Of a stretch of DNA of 64,000 bases, positions 44,801 to 53,205 are shown piece after piece (the stretch's first letter is position 1; each line of letters opens with the position of its first letter). Made by a program: the position numbers and the translations under genes. Origin of the DNA: Ovoidimarina sp038744785 (GTDB lineage: Bacteria > Pseudomonadota > Alphaproteobacteria > Rhodobacterales > Rhodobacteraceae); contig JBCDLX010000012.1 of the NCBI GenBank assembly GCA_038744785.1, positions 1-64,000 on the forward strand, written 5' to 3'. The notes beneath the pieces are model-generated. The model saw nothing but the letters and a program-made list of their open reading frames with translations. It had not been told where the DNA came from and made no database searches.

Positions 44801-45726
44801 GGTACCGTCGGCTCATGGACCTCGGTCAGTTGCGCAGCGTTGTAATCGGGATCGACAGCACCGCTCCAGACGACGCGTTCGATGCCGCCAGCGGGGTCTA
44901 GCGTCGCGCCGACGAAACCTTCATCGGCGCGTGAAGCATGTGGAATTGCGCGCAGGGTTCCTCTGTCCGCTTCTTCTGTGCCCGGTGCCATTGAGCCAGC
45001 CTCGCGGTCTTCGATCCTTGCGGCGTCGACGCGCGACGTGCGAACGAGGATAACTTGCGGCTCGGCCCACCCCAGATAGTCGAAGTTGCGCGGGGCAATT
45101 GCGGCACGACCTGCATCCGCACGTCCAAGACGCCGCAAGGTCTCGGCCACGCTTTCGTCGCCAATTCGGATCAGCGCCGAGCGCTCGCGCACCAACGCGG
45201 CATCGCGCGCGTTGGTGCCGCCCGTGACATGGCGTGATAGCGGATCAGCCAGAGCAATCGGGTCCCAGAGCGTCGCAACGCGTCCACGGTTTAACCGCAT
45301 CGCGTTCAGATCCTGTGTGATCTGGATCGAGCGGAAGGCTTCTTCAACCTCGGCACTCCAGCCAGAGGACGCGGCGATCACCTCTTCAAGAGTTGCGACC
45401 GTGCCCCGTCGCCTAAGCCAGCGCACCATGTTTGCAATCACAGCACGGTTGGTCGGCGCCTCCTCGCGGTAAATCGGCGTGTCCACCAAAGTCGCCAGCA
45501 ATGGCAGGGCAGCGTCCGAGGCTGTTTCGACGAAATGGTCGGCATGAAGCGCGTCGATGGCTGCGGACAGTTCGGTAAGCGGCTCGGCGAGGGCCGCGAT
45601 CAGACGCAGGAAGGGACGATCGGAATTTGCCTCGTCGCGGGCGAAATACACTGCAGGGATGAGTTCGGCGAGCGCCCGTGCTTCGGGCGGCAGATCACGC
45701 ATGGACTCTAGAGACTGGCGGGTCAT
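41836..45726 (-). CDS. Tail protein I-like baseplate protein with Kelch and beta-helix regions, 1296 aa
   Basis: Start at ATG 45724-45726, overlapping the TGA of baseplate J. Residues 15-150 match the phage tail I domain (AELIPAVYFARDEANSDRPF; RRRGTVATLEEVIAASSGW). Residues about 600-770 have Kelch-like repeats (GRTYLYGGRGEAPDGAPDP; ADGLILIGGASRPGALSAQ). Residues about 1090-1200 form short beta-helix turns, and the C-terminus has the GDPGYLNLDANNGAALLSAG, GLEARH motif I recall from similar baseplate proteins. It would connect the baseplate wedge to fibres or receptors. Much longer than typical tail I (about 200-250 residues). Confidence 0.78.
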   Translation of the reverse strand: MTRQSLESMRDLPPEARALAELIPAVYFARDEANSDRPFLRLIAALAEPLTELSAAIDALHADHFVETASDAALPLLATLVDTPIYREEAPTNRAVIANMVRWLRRRGTVATLEEVIAASSGWSAEVEEAFRSIQITQDLNAMRLNRGRVATLWDPIALADPLSRHVTGGTNARDAALVRERSALIRIGDESVAETLRRLGRADAGRAAIAPRNFDYLGWAEPQVILVRTSRVDAARIEDREAGSMAPGTEEADRGTLRAIPHASRADEGFVGATLDPAGGIERVVWSGAVDPDYNAAQLTEVHEPTVPEPPRRLFNRVLTPTALADTPIDAEAGGALDLSVDGVRLVGSDPPRLTGPAPLVSVVGDAVLRFADADRPSPDDEWRLRLIALETTDNATVQDTLIPLPPIGEPEDSNPALLEAIVTRGSHVAPDEAPVARLARSGATVAVRVSRNRRGRGYRRAANGDWTGRAFGVPGGSALSPAIENPAAAEPQLVRIENRAGGNGIAALAPEGPAGWTFTLFDLGGLAPEDRPDLDAPAAGPAVALVPGEGGTLILIAPDLPPNQDAAARMGLWRIDDPLGTALVTRVDSADDFRPEARLMPSVCQHLDGRTYLYGGRGEAPDGAPDPTMLGTALDDLWSFATTGAEPFVWRPHNMRLPRDGRAGAARVGGRLLSAADGLILIGGASRPGALSAQVLRAELNGPRPRWHRLPDLPLCNGGPGVLWARTIAGGGLDALVWDDATTPRRMTLVGPESRWQSADPERGAPNPPAEGEGLYLGDVFLAIAPPPLPPSEVLVSNGATAQIGFLPALDPAPGDAMLLFEIHQDGTAKRWYSDQPDGEGVRPNLRLGGPRAAAVAARSEASARIGAGGKLAWRPLTIRQCTLQTWDVPLDLDLSNAVGFDPRLGRVLLREAIGRGRLTSTFRSARGGLLGPGMLLPEGDLPGAWKDPDPAYAALSPPDNLLEIRVDPLRAGTPSPAGTYAGDLHSAAGEGGRRVLVDRSPRLSAAWLPLAERTATRIGGTGPGQVAFVQAGDDGVSLSLRERMSPGSDPEDGPSLWLEGLDLGGMLEVQLSSGRVEARLCRLGRAGRSGVSVAGVGLQSGPMLWTLPDASLTLHLYGCKVGRLEIPPWVQLVAAGCTFDSGARDLPAINAPGARLRLRHCTLHGETNAGLLEASSCVFAGSVRVARPDLGWLRFSLLPPGGRVPVLYRSVEQSPSLTSLVEGDPGYLNLDANNGAALLSAGEQSHQPGAYSRRADRVREATLRGDDFVPMGLEARHVDRARTVNLSMNRRLP

Positions 45727-48200
45727 CCGCGATCCTCCGCGTGTTCCCAGACGATCTCGACAGGCTCCCCGCCTGCCGATTTGTCCCAAAGCGGCAAGGA
45801 CCGCGTATCAATCGCAATGCGATCAGCGCGCCGGGGCCGTTCACCGGAACGGTAGAGAGCCTCGACATGCACCCAGGCAACGCCCGACAGATCCGACAGC
45901 GCACGGTGAAGATCGGACAGATGGACATCGCGCCCAAGGGCGCTGACATCCGGATCCAGCAACCCAGGCGGCGATCCCGGCGTAACACCCAGCCGCGCCA
46001 AAGCCGCAGAGATCGACGTCAGCGGATCGCCTGTCTTTTCAATAGCCAGTCGGACACGGGCGCGCAGATCAACCTGCGCCCGGTTTTCCACGGCGACGGT
46101 CACACCCGGTGGCACCCGGGCCGACAGATAGGCGTGAAGCGCTGCACGTTCGGCATCGGTCAGCGCAGCACCGCCCCGACCGGACACCACAACGACCAAT
46201 GCACGACCTCGGTTTAACGGGCTGCCCGGGCGAGCCCGGCGAAGGACCGTCGCCTGACGCACAGACCCATATGAGAGCGCGAGGCGGCGCAGCCCCCGTG
46301 CCGAGACAGCGCGATCAAGAATGGACGCTCCGATCCCCGCATCAATTGCCTCGGCCACGGTTTCTGGCGGCACGCCGCCTTCCGTCGCCAAGGGGTTGAA
46401 CGTGGCCGCGATCGCGCTCGCCGCGCTGCCGAGTTCCGAGATTGCTCCCGAAGGCCGGTTGCCCTCCGGACCGTTCCCCTCGCGATACGAAATCTCGATC
46501 CGCGCATCGGGCGGGATCGGCGCATCCAATTCGCCGGCCCCAATGGCTATCCGTGCGACCCCGTCGGCGCCGATCGTCAGAAAGAATGCGCCGGGTGGGG
46601 CATCAGCCCGCGCACTAAGCGGCACCTGCGTCCAGTCCTGCCCCGAAATCCGCAACGTGACTGCCGCAGTTCGACCCTGGGCGGCATGAGGGTCGGGCAA
46701 CCAGGCGAGCGGCGCGTCCGACAGCCGGAGCCCTCGGCCCTGCACATCCGAGCGGCGGACGGTTCTTCGGACAGTCGTACCGTGGCTGATCGGAACCATG
46801 TTTCCGAGCAGCTTAACATCGTTCAGCCGGTAAGGTCGTGCGAGCGGCGGCTGGAACACAATCCGGCTCATCGGTGCGGGCCGACCCTCTGCCATCTCAT
46901 CGCGAACATTCGTGACTTGCACGGCCTGCCGGTGCTCGATCACTTCGGTGACCTCGCCGTCTGGCTCTGGCACCCGGCGGGTTTCAGACACGACGAGCCA
47001 ATCGCCGGGTTCAAGATGTGCCGATTGGGTTTCTTCTACCCCGCCCGTGAGCGTCGAGAGCAGAAAGAGAGTGTCGGTGCCCGTGTCGGCGGTGCCGCGA
47101 AACGGTTCGACCGCCGCACCATCCGCGCCCCGAATTGCACGATCCAGCCGATCGAGGCGCGCGGGTCCATGCATGCGGACCATGTTGTCGCGCGCTTCCT
47201 GCAAAAGGTTGGTCACCAGCGCATCAAGGAACCCGGTTGTCTGGTCAAGCCGACGGGTCCAGTCGGCATTGCTTTCGCCCGTTCCGCGCGCCAAAGCCGC
47301 CTCGAACCCGGCCATTGCCTGCGGTTGACGGCGCGCGATCCGGCCAAGTTGTGTCAGCAGGATCTCTTGCGATTCCGACAACGGTGCCGCCGCAGAGGAC
47401 GCAGGCACCTGGTTGGCCAATGCCTGTGCAGCGCAAACCTCGGCGCAAAGCGCCTGAAACCCCGGAGTGAAGGGGTCGATCGCGCCGGTTTCCAATAACT
47501 CGCGCATTGTCTCGGCGCGTTGAAGCGCCCGAACCCTCTGCCGCGCTGCGTTTCGCTGGGCAAGCGCACCCTGGTTTGACGCCGAAACCCGGCTTTCAAG
47601 TTGTGGCAAGAGCGGGGCGCCAGGAGGAGGCACCAAGACATCCGGTTCCAAAAGCGCGGCGGCTAACGCGATGGACCCGGCGCTGGGTATGGGCGCCGCC
47701 TGGCCGGGCAGAAAGGGAAGGAAACTGTTCCGCTCGAAACTGACGTGGGCTGGCGCGAGCGTTTCGAACGCTGCTGCCGCGCGCCCGTCGCGCGCCGGCG
47801 ATGTTACGCGAAACCCGGCGGGCAGATTGGCGGCACGCCCCGGTCGGCAGACGAAGTGCTGCAATCCGACAGCCGCAAGCCCAGGTGTCGGGGCGGGAGC
47901 CACCAGTTCCAAGAGCCGCGCACGCGAGCTGTCGAGTTCCACGGTCGGCAAGAAGCCTTCCCGGGCCCAAGCATCCTGATAGGTCCAAAGGATGTGAAGC
48001 GGGAGCGCATAGCTATCAAGAAAACCGCGTCCTAAATCCGGGGCCTCCACCCTTGGACGCCTTGGGTCCCAGGGCCGATCCGCGCCATCGAACGCCTGTT
48101 TCGCCGCTTCGGCAAGTTTGCGCAGAAGCTCGGCATGGCTGCGGACATGGTGGCGTTCCGGAATGGATCGCGCTCTGCCCGGCTGGTGCGCACCCGTCAT
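45723..48200 (-). CDS. Baseplate J-like wedge protein (second copy), 825 aa
   Basis: ATG overlapping the upstream TGA at 48197-48200. N-terminal helical-rich half has a wedge-type start (ELLRKLAEAAKQAFDG). The C-terminal 350 residues follow the gpJ pattern: TVRRTVRRSDVQGRGLRLSD, then beta repeats with VEISYREGNGPEGNRP-like segment, VAEAIDAGIGASILDRAVSA, and VAWVHVEALYRSG near the end. It forms part of the baseplate wedge with the beta-helix-fused J protein just upstream, as in eCIS that carry two J-type proteins (Afp11/12). Confidence 0.82.
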   Translation of the reverse strand: MTGAHQPGRARSIPERHHVRSHAELLRKLAEAAKQAFDGADRPWDPRRPRVEAPDLGRGFLDSYALPLHILWTYQDAWAREGFLPTVELDSSRARLLELVAPAPTPGLAAVGLQHFVCRPGRAANLPAGFRVTSPARDGRAAAAFETLAPAHVSFERNSFLPFLPGQAAPIPSAGSIALAAALLEPDVLVPPPGAPLLPQLESRVSASNQGALAQRNAARQRVRALQRAETMRELLETGAIDPFTPGFQALCAEVCAAQALANQVPASSAAAPLSESQEILLTQLGRIARRQPQAMAGFEAALARGTGESNADWTRRLDQTTGFLDALVTNLLQEARDNMVRMHGPARLDRLDRAIRGADGAAVEPFRGTADTGTDTLFLLSTLTGGVEETQSAHLEPGDWLVVSETRRVPEPDGEVTEVIEHRQAVQVTNVRDEMAEGRPAPMSRIVFQPPLARPYRLNDVKLLGNMVPISHGTTVRRTVRRSDVQGRGLRLSDAPLAWLPDPHAAQGRTAAVTLRISGQDWTQVPLSARADAPPGAFFLTIGADGVARIAIGAGELDAPIPPDARIEISYREGNGPEGNRPSGAISELGSAASAIAATFNPLATEGGVPPETVAEAIDAGIGASILDRAVSARGLRRLALSYGSVRQATVLRRARPGSPLNRGRALVVVVSGRGGAALTDAERAALHAYLSARVPPGVTVAVENRAQVDLRARVRLAIEKTGDPLTSISAALARLGVTPGSPPGLLDPDVSALGRDVHLSDLHRALSDLSGVAWVHVEALYRSGERPRRADRIAIDTRSLPLWDKSAGGEPVEIVWEHAEDRG

Positions 48201-51200
48201 GGCATGCCTCCGCAGGTCGAGACCGTCAGCACCCCGGGCGGCCCACCGTAGGGGGGATCGAGAATGGCAACTTCGACCTCGCCAAAGGGCATGATTGGCG
48301 CGCGCGCATAGTCCTGGGCCTCTCGGGCCAGACGGCGAAGACGAAGAAGTCTCGCGGCCTTGACGCCTTCAACCGTAAGAACTGCCCGCTGAATTGCGTC
48401 CGGCGTGACATCCGTGCCCAATCCTTGCCTGTCAGGATCGAACAACCCACCCGCCCCTCGCAAGGCCGCTTCGACGCGGCGCCGCGTTCGGTCGGCACTG
48501 GCATGGTCTTCGACGTCGATAGCAATATCGATGTCGAGCGGTACAAAGCTTGGCGGGACCAGTTCAACGTCGAGACCCATCATGCGGATGGATTCAAGAA
48601 AGCGCCGTCCACCGGCCCATTGCCGGAAACGTTCGGCCTCACGCACATCGCCCAGTTCGGCGCGCGCCAGTTCGTCTTCATCTTGCAGCAATCCGGTCAC
48701 CTGTAACAGCGGTTGAAGGCCACCATCGTGCGCGACGGCGCGCGCCGCCGCGATGTCATCCTCGCCTGACAGCCGGTCGGCATAGTCACGCGGGGCGACG
48801 GCGCTGAGCGCCCGGCGCTGCGCCAGCGGCGCGTCCGCCCGGACCCTCTCGTCACTATGGGGATCACGCCCCCCCTGGCCCGGCAACGCGTTGGTTACCG
48901 TGATCTCAGCAAGCAGCACGTCCATCCGATCGGCCCGCCCCGGCAGAACCGGGTTCAGGCCGCCGCCCGGACCAAACTCCAGGATTTGTGTCAGCGCGTT
49001 TGCCCCGACATTACCGATGGCGCCCAGACCGACCCGAAGCGACAGCGTGACCTCGCCCCCGTCCCCGGCGCCTTGGATCACCAAAGCCTCACCGCCCGCG
49101 CGCCCCGGACGCAGGGCGAAACGTGGCTCGGCGACGTCTTCTGCCGAGAGATCGTCCACCTGACGCATCGTACGACCATCTAGCGCCGCCTCGATCACGG
49201 CTGAGGCCTGACGCGGTCGCGCCCTTGGGAACGGCCAACCCGGCGAAATCCGACTGATCGGCCACACCGGCAGCGGCAATTCTGCAAGCCGTCCCTCTGG
49301 CGCCTTAAGCTGTTGGGTCATTGCGGCCTGCCACAAAGCAAGCGGCGCATCCTCCGCCATATCTTCCGACGCGGCGGGCGCCAGCGGAACGCCGTGGTGG
49401 GCCGGTACCGTGTTGGCCTCGATCAGGGTCCGCTCGGGGTGATAGCTTGCTGGGGCCAGGCGTCTTGGGTCCCAGGTGATCGCCGTTGCATCGGTCAGGT
49501 CCTGCGCCTCGACCACGCGGACGACGTGCGACGGCAAGGGCGCACCAAAAGCATCGGTCCCGATGATCGTAAGCCAGCGCCCGGCTAGCCTTTGTGCCAG
49601 ATCACCGGCGATCCGGGCTGAAAGCGCGCCTTTTTCGATCACCGCATCCTCGGCCAGACGCAGGTCATTAAGCTGGGGATCGTAGTCCAGATCGGCCTCT
49701 GTCGCGAAGACCGTCTGAATGCCGGTTGCATCTGGATTGACCACCAGCGTGTCGCGCGGGATCGTCAATGTCCCTCCGGCCGCGAATTGAGCCGTCAGTT
49801 GCAACCGCTCGGCCCCGCCATCGCGCAACCCAAAACGCAACATGGCGCTGGCCGAGTGTCCTGGATCCGGGTGGTGATCAACGAGCCGTGCATGGTCTTC
49901 GATCGCGCGACGAAGCGTGGCCGTCGAAAGAAAACCGTTCGCGACGGCCTGTTCCTGCTTGTAGGAAAGCGCGTCCAGACTGGCGGCGACGGCCTCGAAC
50001 ATCATCGAAACCTGATCCCCCGGTGTGCGCAGCGTCCATTCGGGCATGACCACTTCTGATCGCGCGAGCATCACCTCAAGAAAGCTCCGCGCATCTCGCT
50101 TCAGATAATCGACAAATGGGCCGGGTTCCGGGTCGCGCGGCAGCGAAAGATCCGGTGGGGGCGCTGGATCGACCAGACCGCAGCGCGCATCCTGCAATGG
50201 GGGCAAGGCGCCGACCCAGCGCGGAGCATCCGGATCGCTTGGATCAACCATGATCGCTTCGGCATGGAGATTGCTGTCTTCTGCAATTGACAAATCGACG
50301 GGGAGATTGGGCGCGAGCTGTCCTCCGGCAGCAACGCCTGCCGGAACCTGTGTTGCCGGGCCGGGAATACGATAGGGCAGTGGCGCAGGCTCTGCCGCCA
50401 GCGGTGCCGTCGCCCGGGTGGCAAAGACCGCATCAGCAGCCAAATCGCCCCCATCGCTAACGAAAAGGCCGGGACCATCGTCTACTTGCGTAAACAGCGC
50501 ATTCGCCGCCGTGACATCCGACGTGGTCGCGCTCAGTCCGCGCCCCATCCGGTGGAACGTGACGTTCGTGATCGCGACACGCTCGCCATCAATCCAACCG
50601 GCGTCCAAAGCCGTCCAGGCAGCGACGCGCACCAATCCAATGTCCCGAAGACCGCAGTCCATTTGCAGTGCAGTGCCGCTTACGCGATGCACTCGACTGT
50701 CTTCGAGCACCACAGACCCGGGGTCCTCTGTCCCTAGCCAGATTGCCTCGTCAGGGACCGGCGCAGTGATGCTGATGCCCAAAACTTCTTCAGCGTGGCC
50801 GGGATCGCCCGGCCCTGGGAGCGCGGCCGGCCCATCGGTGGCAAGGTTCGCGGCCAAACTCGTCGCAGCCGTCAACCAACTATCGGCTGGGCGTGCTTGT
50901 CCGCTCGCCCCAGCGGCGCGGATCGCCTCGCACCGGATGTCCCGCAGCGCCAGCGACGGGGCGTCTCGGACGGCGCCCGACGGGGCAAGGACTGCACGCA
51001 GGCCGGCAGCACCACCGACAGTTCCGCGAAGATCGGTGATTTCGCCCGCAAGCCAGTCAAGCGTACCCGTGGCAGAGGCCAGTGCACCCAGCACACGCGG
51101 ACCGTCGAGATCGCGAATACCGATTGCTCGAAGTTCGACATCGCCGCGCGCGATCGCAGCAAGCCCGAGCGACAAAGTATCCACACCGGTGGCGGTGATT

Positions 51201-52831
51201 TCGCCAATACGAAGATCAAGCGCCGAAAGCGTGCCGGGTGCAGCGCTGTCGAGCCAAAATAGGGCGCCCGTGGCCACCGCGCCTTCCACATCTTCGCTCG
51301 CAACTGCGGTGACGCTGCCTGACACCGTTGCGCGAAGATCAATGCCGGTCGCATTCTGTGCCGCACTGACATCTGCAACAGCCGCAGACGCAACGACGAC
51401 CTCCGGCGCCCGGAGCGATATCCCCACCGCATCGTCAGCATTGGCGGATATGTTTCGGATCGTGCTGTCGTGAAGCTCGATCCTCTGGTCTGCATCTGCG
51501 GCAATCCCGGTTGCGCTGGCCCCGACGACATCTTCAAGTGTCAGGTCGGTTGCCCGCCCGGTACCCGTCGCGGCAAGCGCGACACCAATCGCTGCCCCGG
51601 TTGCCGCGACCCGCACTCGCAAAGCCTCGACTGCCAGATCGGACCCGGTCAGGCTTAGCCCGGTCACATTGTCATCAATCGCACCACCGCCTGCGGCCTC
51701 GAAGATCAGCGTGGTGCCGCCCTCATCCGAGCCGCCCCCGGTAAGCCTAATTCCACGCTCTGGCACGCCAAGAACTAGCGGGGCGTCGAAGCGGAACGTC
51801 CCCGCCGGTAGAAGCCAATCGGCAACCGACCCGACCGGTTCATCGGCCAACGCCACTTGGGCCGCGGCAAGATCGGCAAGCAGATCGTCTGATCGAAGGC
51901 TTCTGGCGACTGACAAACCATCAGTGTCGATGCCGGGTGATATGCGCAGCGCCAGGGCACGCCCCATCGACGCATTCAGCCCGGTCACCTGCACATCCGC
52001 CACCCGGCCATCGGGCGCCGTGGCCCGCAACGCGGTCACCCCGTCACCGGCGAAGTCTTCGAAGGCCGCCCCGGCGGATCCGACGCCGCTCAGGCCTGTT
52101 AGGCGCACCGATGCCACGCGCGCAGCGACTGCTGCCACGACCTCTACCCCACGCGCGGGCCCCGTTTCGGCATGAACCTCTGAAAGGGCAAACCCCGTCG
52201 CATCGATCTGGTTCCCACGGAAGCGAAGACCGGTCGCCGATTGGGCGCCGCGAACGTCTTCCATGGCGATATCGGCAAGGGTCAGCGTCGAAACATCCTC
52301 GGCGTCGATCCCCGTAACTTCCGAACCGCTCAGACCGGAAGCTGCGACTTCTTCCAGGTAGACATCTGTGCTTCCGTTTAGCTCCAGGGCTGAGGTTTTT
52401 TGTCCCGGTGCAGAAAGGTCGTTGATCGCGATCTGCCTTGCCCGAACCGAAGGGGCGCGGACGCCCAAGGCGGTTGATGCAGCACCGGCGATCGTAAGGC
52501 GACGCAGCCGCGCGGACAGACCGCCAGTGACCGTCAGAGCCGAGCGCGCCGCACCACCCGCTGCCTCGATGCGAAGCGCCCGCAGTGCAACCCGCGCACC
52601 CACCACCGAAAGTTCGACGCCATCGTTCAGCACCAATGTCGTTCCGGCAGCATTGCCGAGGATTTCAAGGTCGCGTCGCACCGCCCCAAGGGTCAGTGTC
52701 TCTGTCAGTTCGAAACGGCCTGCAGGCAGGTGCCAGGTTTCAGCCAGGCCTTCGCCGAGCAGTACGAAGTCCGCCTGCGCGGCAAGGATCGCAGCTTCGA
52801 AGTTTTCTGCGCTCAAAGACCGTGTCGTCAT
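48197..52831 (-). CDS. Beta-helix / baseplate J fusion protein, 1544 aa
   Basis: Residues 1-~860 are a right-handed beta-helix built of short T-L-x-x-I/V-D repeats, in two similar halves: both begin with a LPAG-(R/T)F motif (residues ~35 and ~345) followed by EILGN/IRLTGGG and TTLVL/TTLIF. Residues about 930-1544 are a gpJ-type baseplate domain (PFVDYLKRDARSFLEVMLAR; LDALSYKQEQAVANGFLSTA; VDHHPDPGHSASAMLRFGLR; C-terminal VEGVKAARLLRLRRLAREAQ). It would be a baseplate wedge carrying its own extension. Start ATG 52829-52831 overlaps gp25's stop. gpJ proteins are usually 300-900 residues. Confidence 0.82.
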   Translation of the reverse strand: MTTRSLSAENFEAAILAAQADFVLLGEGLAETWHLPAGRFELTETLTLGAVRRDLEILGNAAGTTLVLNDGVELSVVGARVALRALRIEAAGGAARSALTVTGGLSARLRRLTIAGAASTALGVRAPSVRARQIAINDLSAPGQKTSALELNGSTDVYLEEVAASGLSGSEVTGIDAEDVSTLTLADIAMEDVRGAQSATGLRFRGNQIDATGFALSEVHAETGPARGVEVVAAVAARVASVRLTGLSGVGSAGAAFEDFAGDGVTALRATAPDGRVADVQVTGLNASMGRALALRISPGIDTDGLSVARSLRSDDLLADLAAAQVALADEPVGSVADWLLPAGTFRFDAPLVLGVPERGIRLTGGGSDEGGTTLIFEAAGGGAIDDNVTGLSLTGSDLAVEALRVRVAATGAAIGVALAATGTGRATDLTLEDVVGASATGIAADADQRIELHDSTIRNISANADDAVGISLRAPEVVVASAAVADVSAAQNATGIDLRATVSGSVTAVASEDVEGAVATGALFWLDSAAPGTLSALDLRIGEITATGVDTLSLGLAAIARGDVELRAIGIRDLDGPRVLGALASATGTLDWLAGEITDLRGTVGGAAGLRAVLAPSGAVRDAPSLALRDIRCEAIRAAGASGQARPADSWLTAATSLAANLATDGPAALPGPGDPGHAEEVLGISITAPVPDEAIWLGTEDPGSVVLEDSRVHRVSGTALQMDCGLRDIGLVRVAAWTALDAGWIDGERVAITNVTFHRMGRGLSATTSDVTAANALFTQVDDGPGLFVSDGGDLAADAVFATRATAPLAAEPAPLPYRIPGPATQVPAGVAAGGQLAPNLPVDLSIAEDSNLHAEAIMVDPSDPDAPRWVGALPPLQDARCGLVDPAPPPDLSLPRDPEPGPFVDYLKRDARSFLEVMLARSEVVMPEWTLRTPGDQVSMMFEAVAASLDALSYKQEQAVANGFLSTATLRRAIEDHARLVDHHPDPGHSASAMLRFGLRDGGAERLQLTAQFAAGGTLTIPRDTLVVNPDATGIQTVFATEADLDYDPQLNDLRLAEDAVIEKGALSARIAGDLAQRLAGRWLTIIGTDAFGAPLPSHVVRVVEAQDLTDATAITWDPRRLAPASYHPERTLIEANTVPAHHGVPLAPAASEDMAEDAPLALWQAAMTQQLKAPEGRLAELPLPVWPISRISPGWPFPRARPRQASAVIEAALDGRTMRQVDDLSAEDVAEPRFALRPGRAGGEALVIQGAGDGGEVTLSLRVGLGAIGNVGANALTQILEFGPGGGLNPVLPGRADRMDVLLAEITVTNALPGQGGRDPHSDERVRADAPLAQRRALSAVAPRDYADRLSGEDDIAAARAVAHDGGLQPLLQVTGLLQDEDELARAELGDVREAERFRQWAGGRRFLESIRMMGLDVELVPPSFVPLDIDIAIDVEDHASADRTRRRVEAALRGAGGLFDPDRQGLGTDVTPDAIQRAVLTVEGVKAARLLRLRRLAREAQDYARAPIMPFGEVEVAILDPPYGGPPGVLTVSTCGGMP

Positions 52832-53205
52832 CGCGGTTCCCCCAGTGGAAACGACAGGTCAACATGAAACTCCTCGCTGTCATCGAGCGTGGTAAAAAGA
52901 ATGTCGACGATTAACGTCTCTGCTTCTGTGCGCGCCCGAACGGCATCGATCTGCACCAAGCCATCCATTCCTTGCGTAAGCGAACTCATCACTGCCAATT
53001 CTGCAGCCGCCGCGGTTTGATCGTCGGACGCGGCGAAAACCAACAGGTCGATCCCGCAGCCGAACTCGGGGCGCCCGACCCTTTCGCCTGGCCGGGTAAA
53101 AAGGATCTGCTCCATCTGCGCGCGAATACCCAAAACCCGGTCGTGCGGCGTCAAACTGCCACGCGCGGCTACTGAAAACGGGAAGGCGATCGTCGCGGGG
53201 TTCAT
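52828..53205 (-). CDS. Baseplate wedge protein gp25/gpW family
   Basis: 125 residues. FPFSVAARGSLTPHDRVLGI, then QMEQILFTRPGERVGRPEFG and CGIDLLVFA match the GPW/gp25 family, with EFG-C-GIDLLVF the core motif. It forms the inner wedge that starts sheath polymerisation. Four-base overlaps join it to the hub gene upstream and the fused J gene downstream, the standard gp25-J order. Confidence 0.9.
   Translation of the reverse strand: MNPATIAFPFSVAARGSLTPHDRVLGIRAQMEQILFTRPGERVGRPEFGCGIDLLVFAASDDQTAAAAELAVMSSLTQGMDGLVQIDAVRARTEAETLIVDILFTTLDDSEEFHVDLSFPLGEPR

Noticed and set aside
34043..53205. Many long plus-strand open frames, such as 35133-35897 and 50418-51473
   Set aside because: They mirror strongly coding minus-strand genes in a high-GC region, lack ribosome sites and have skewed Ser/Arg/Ala composition.
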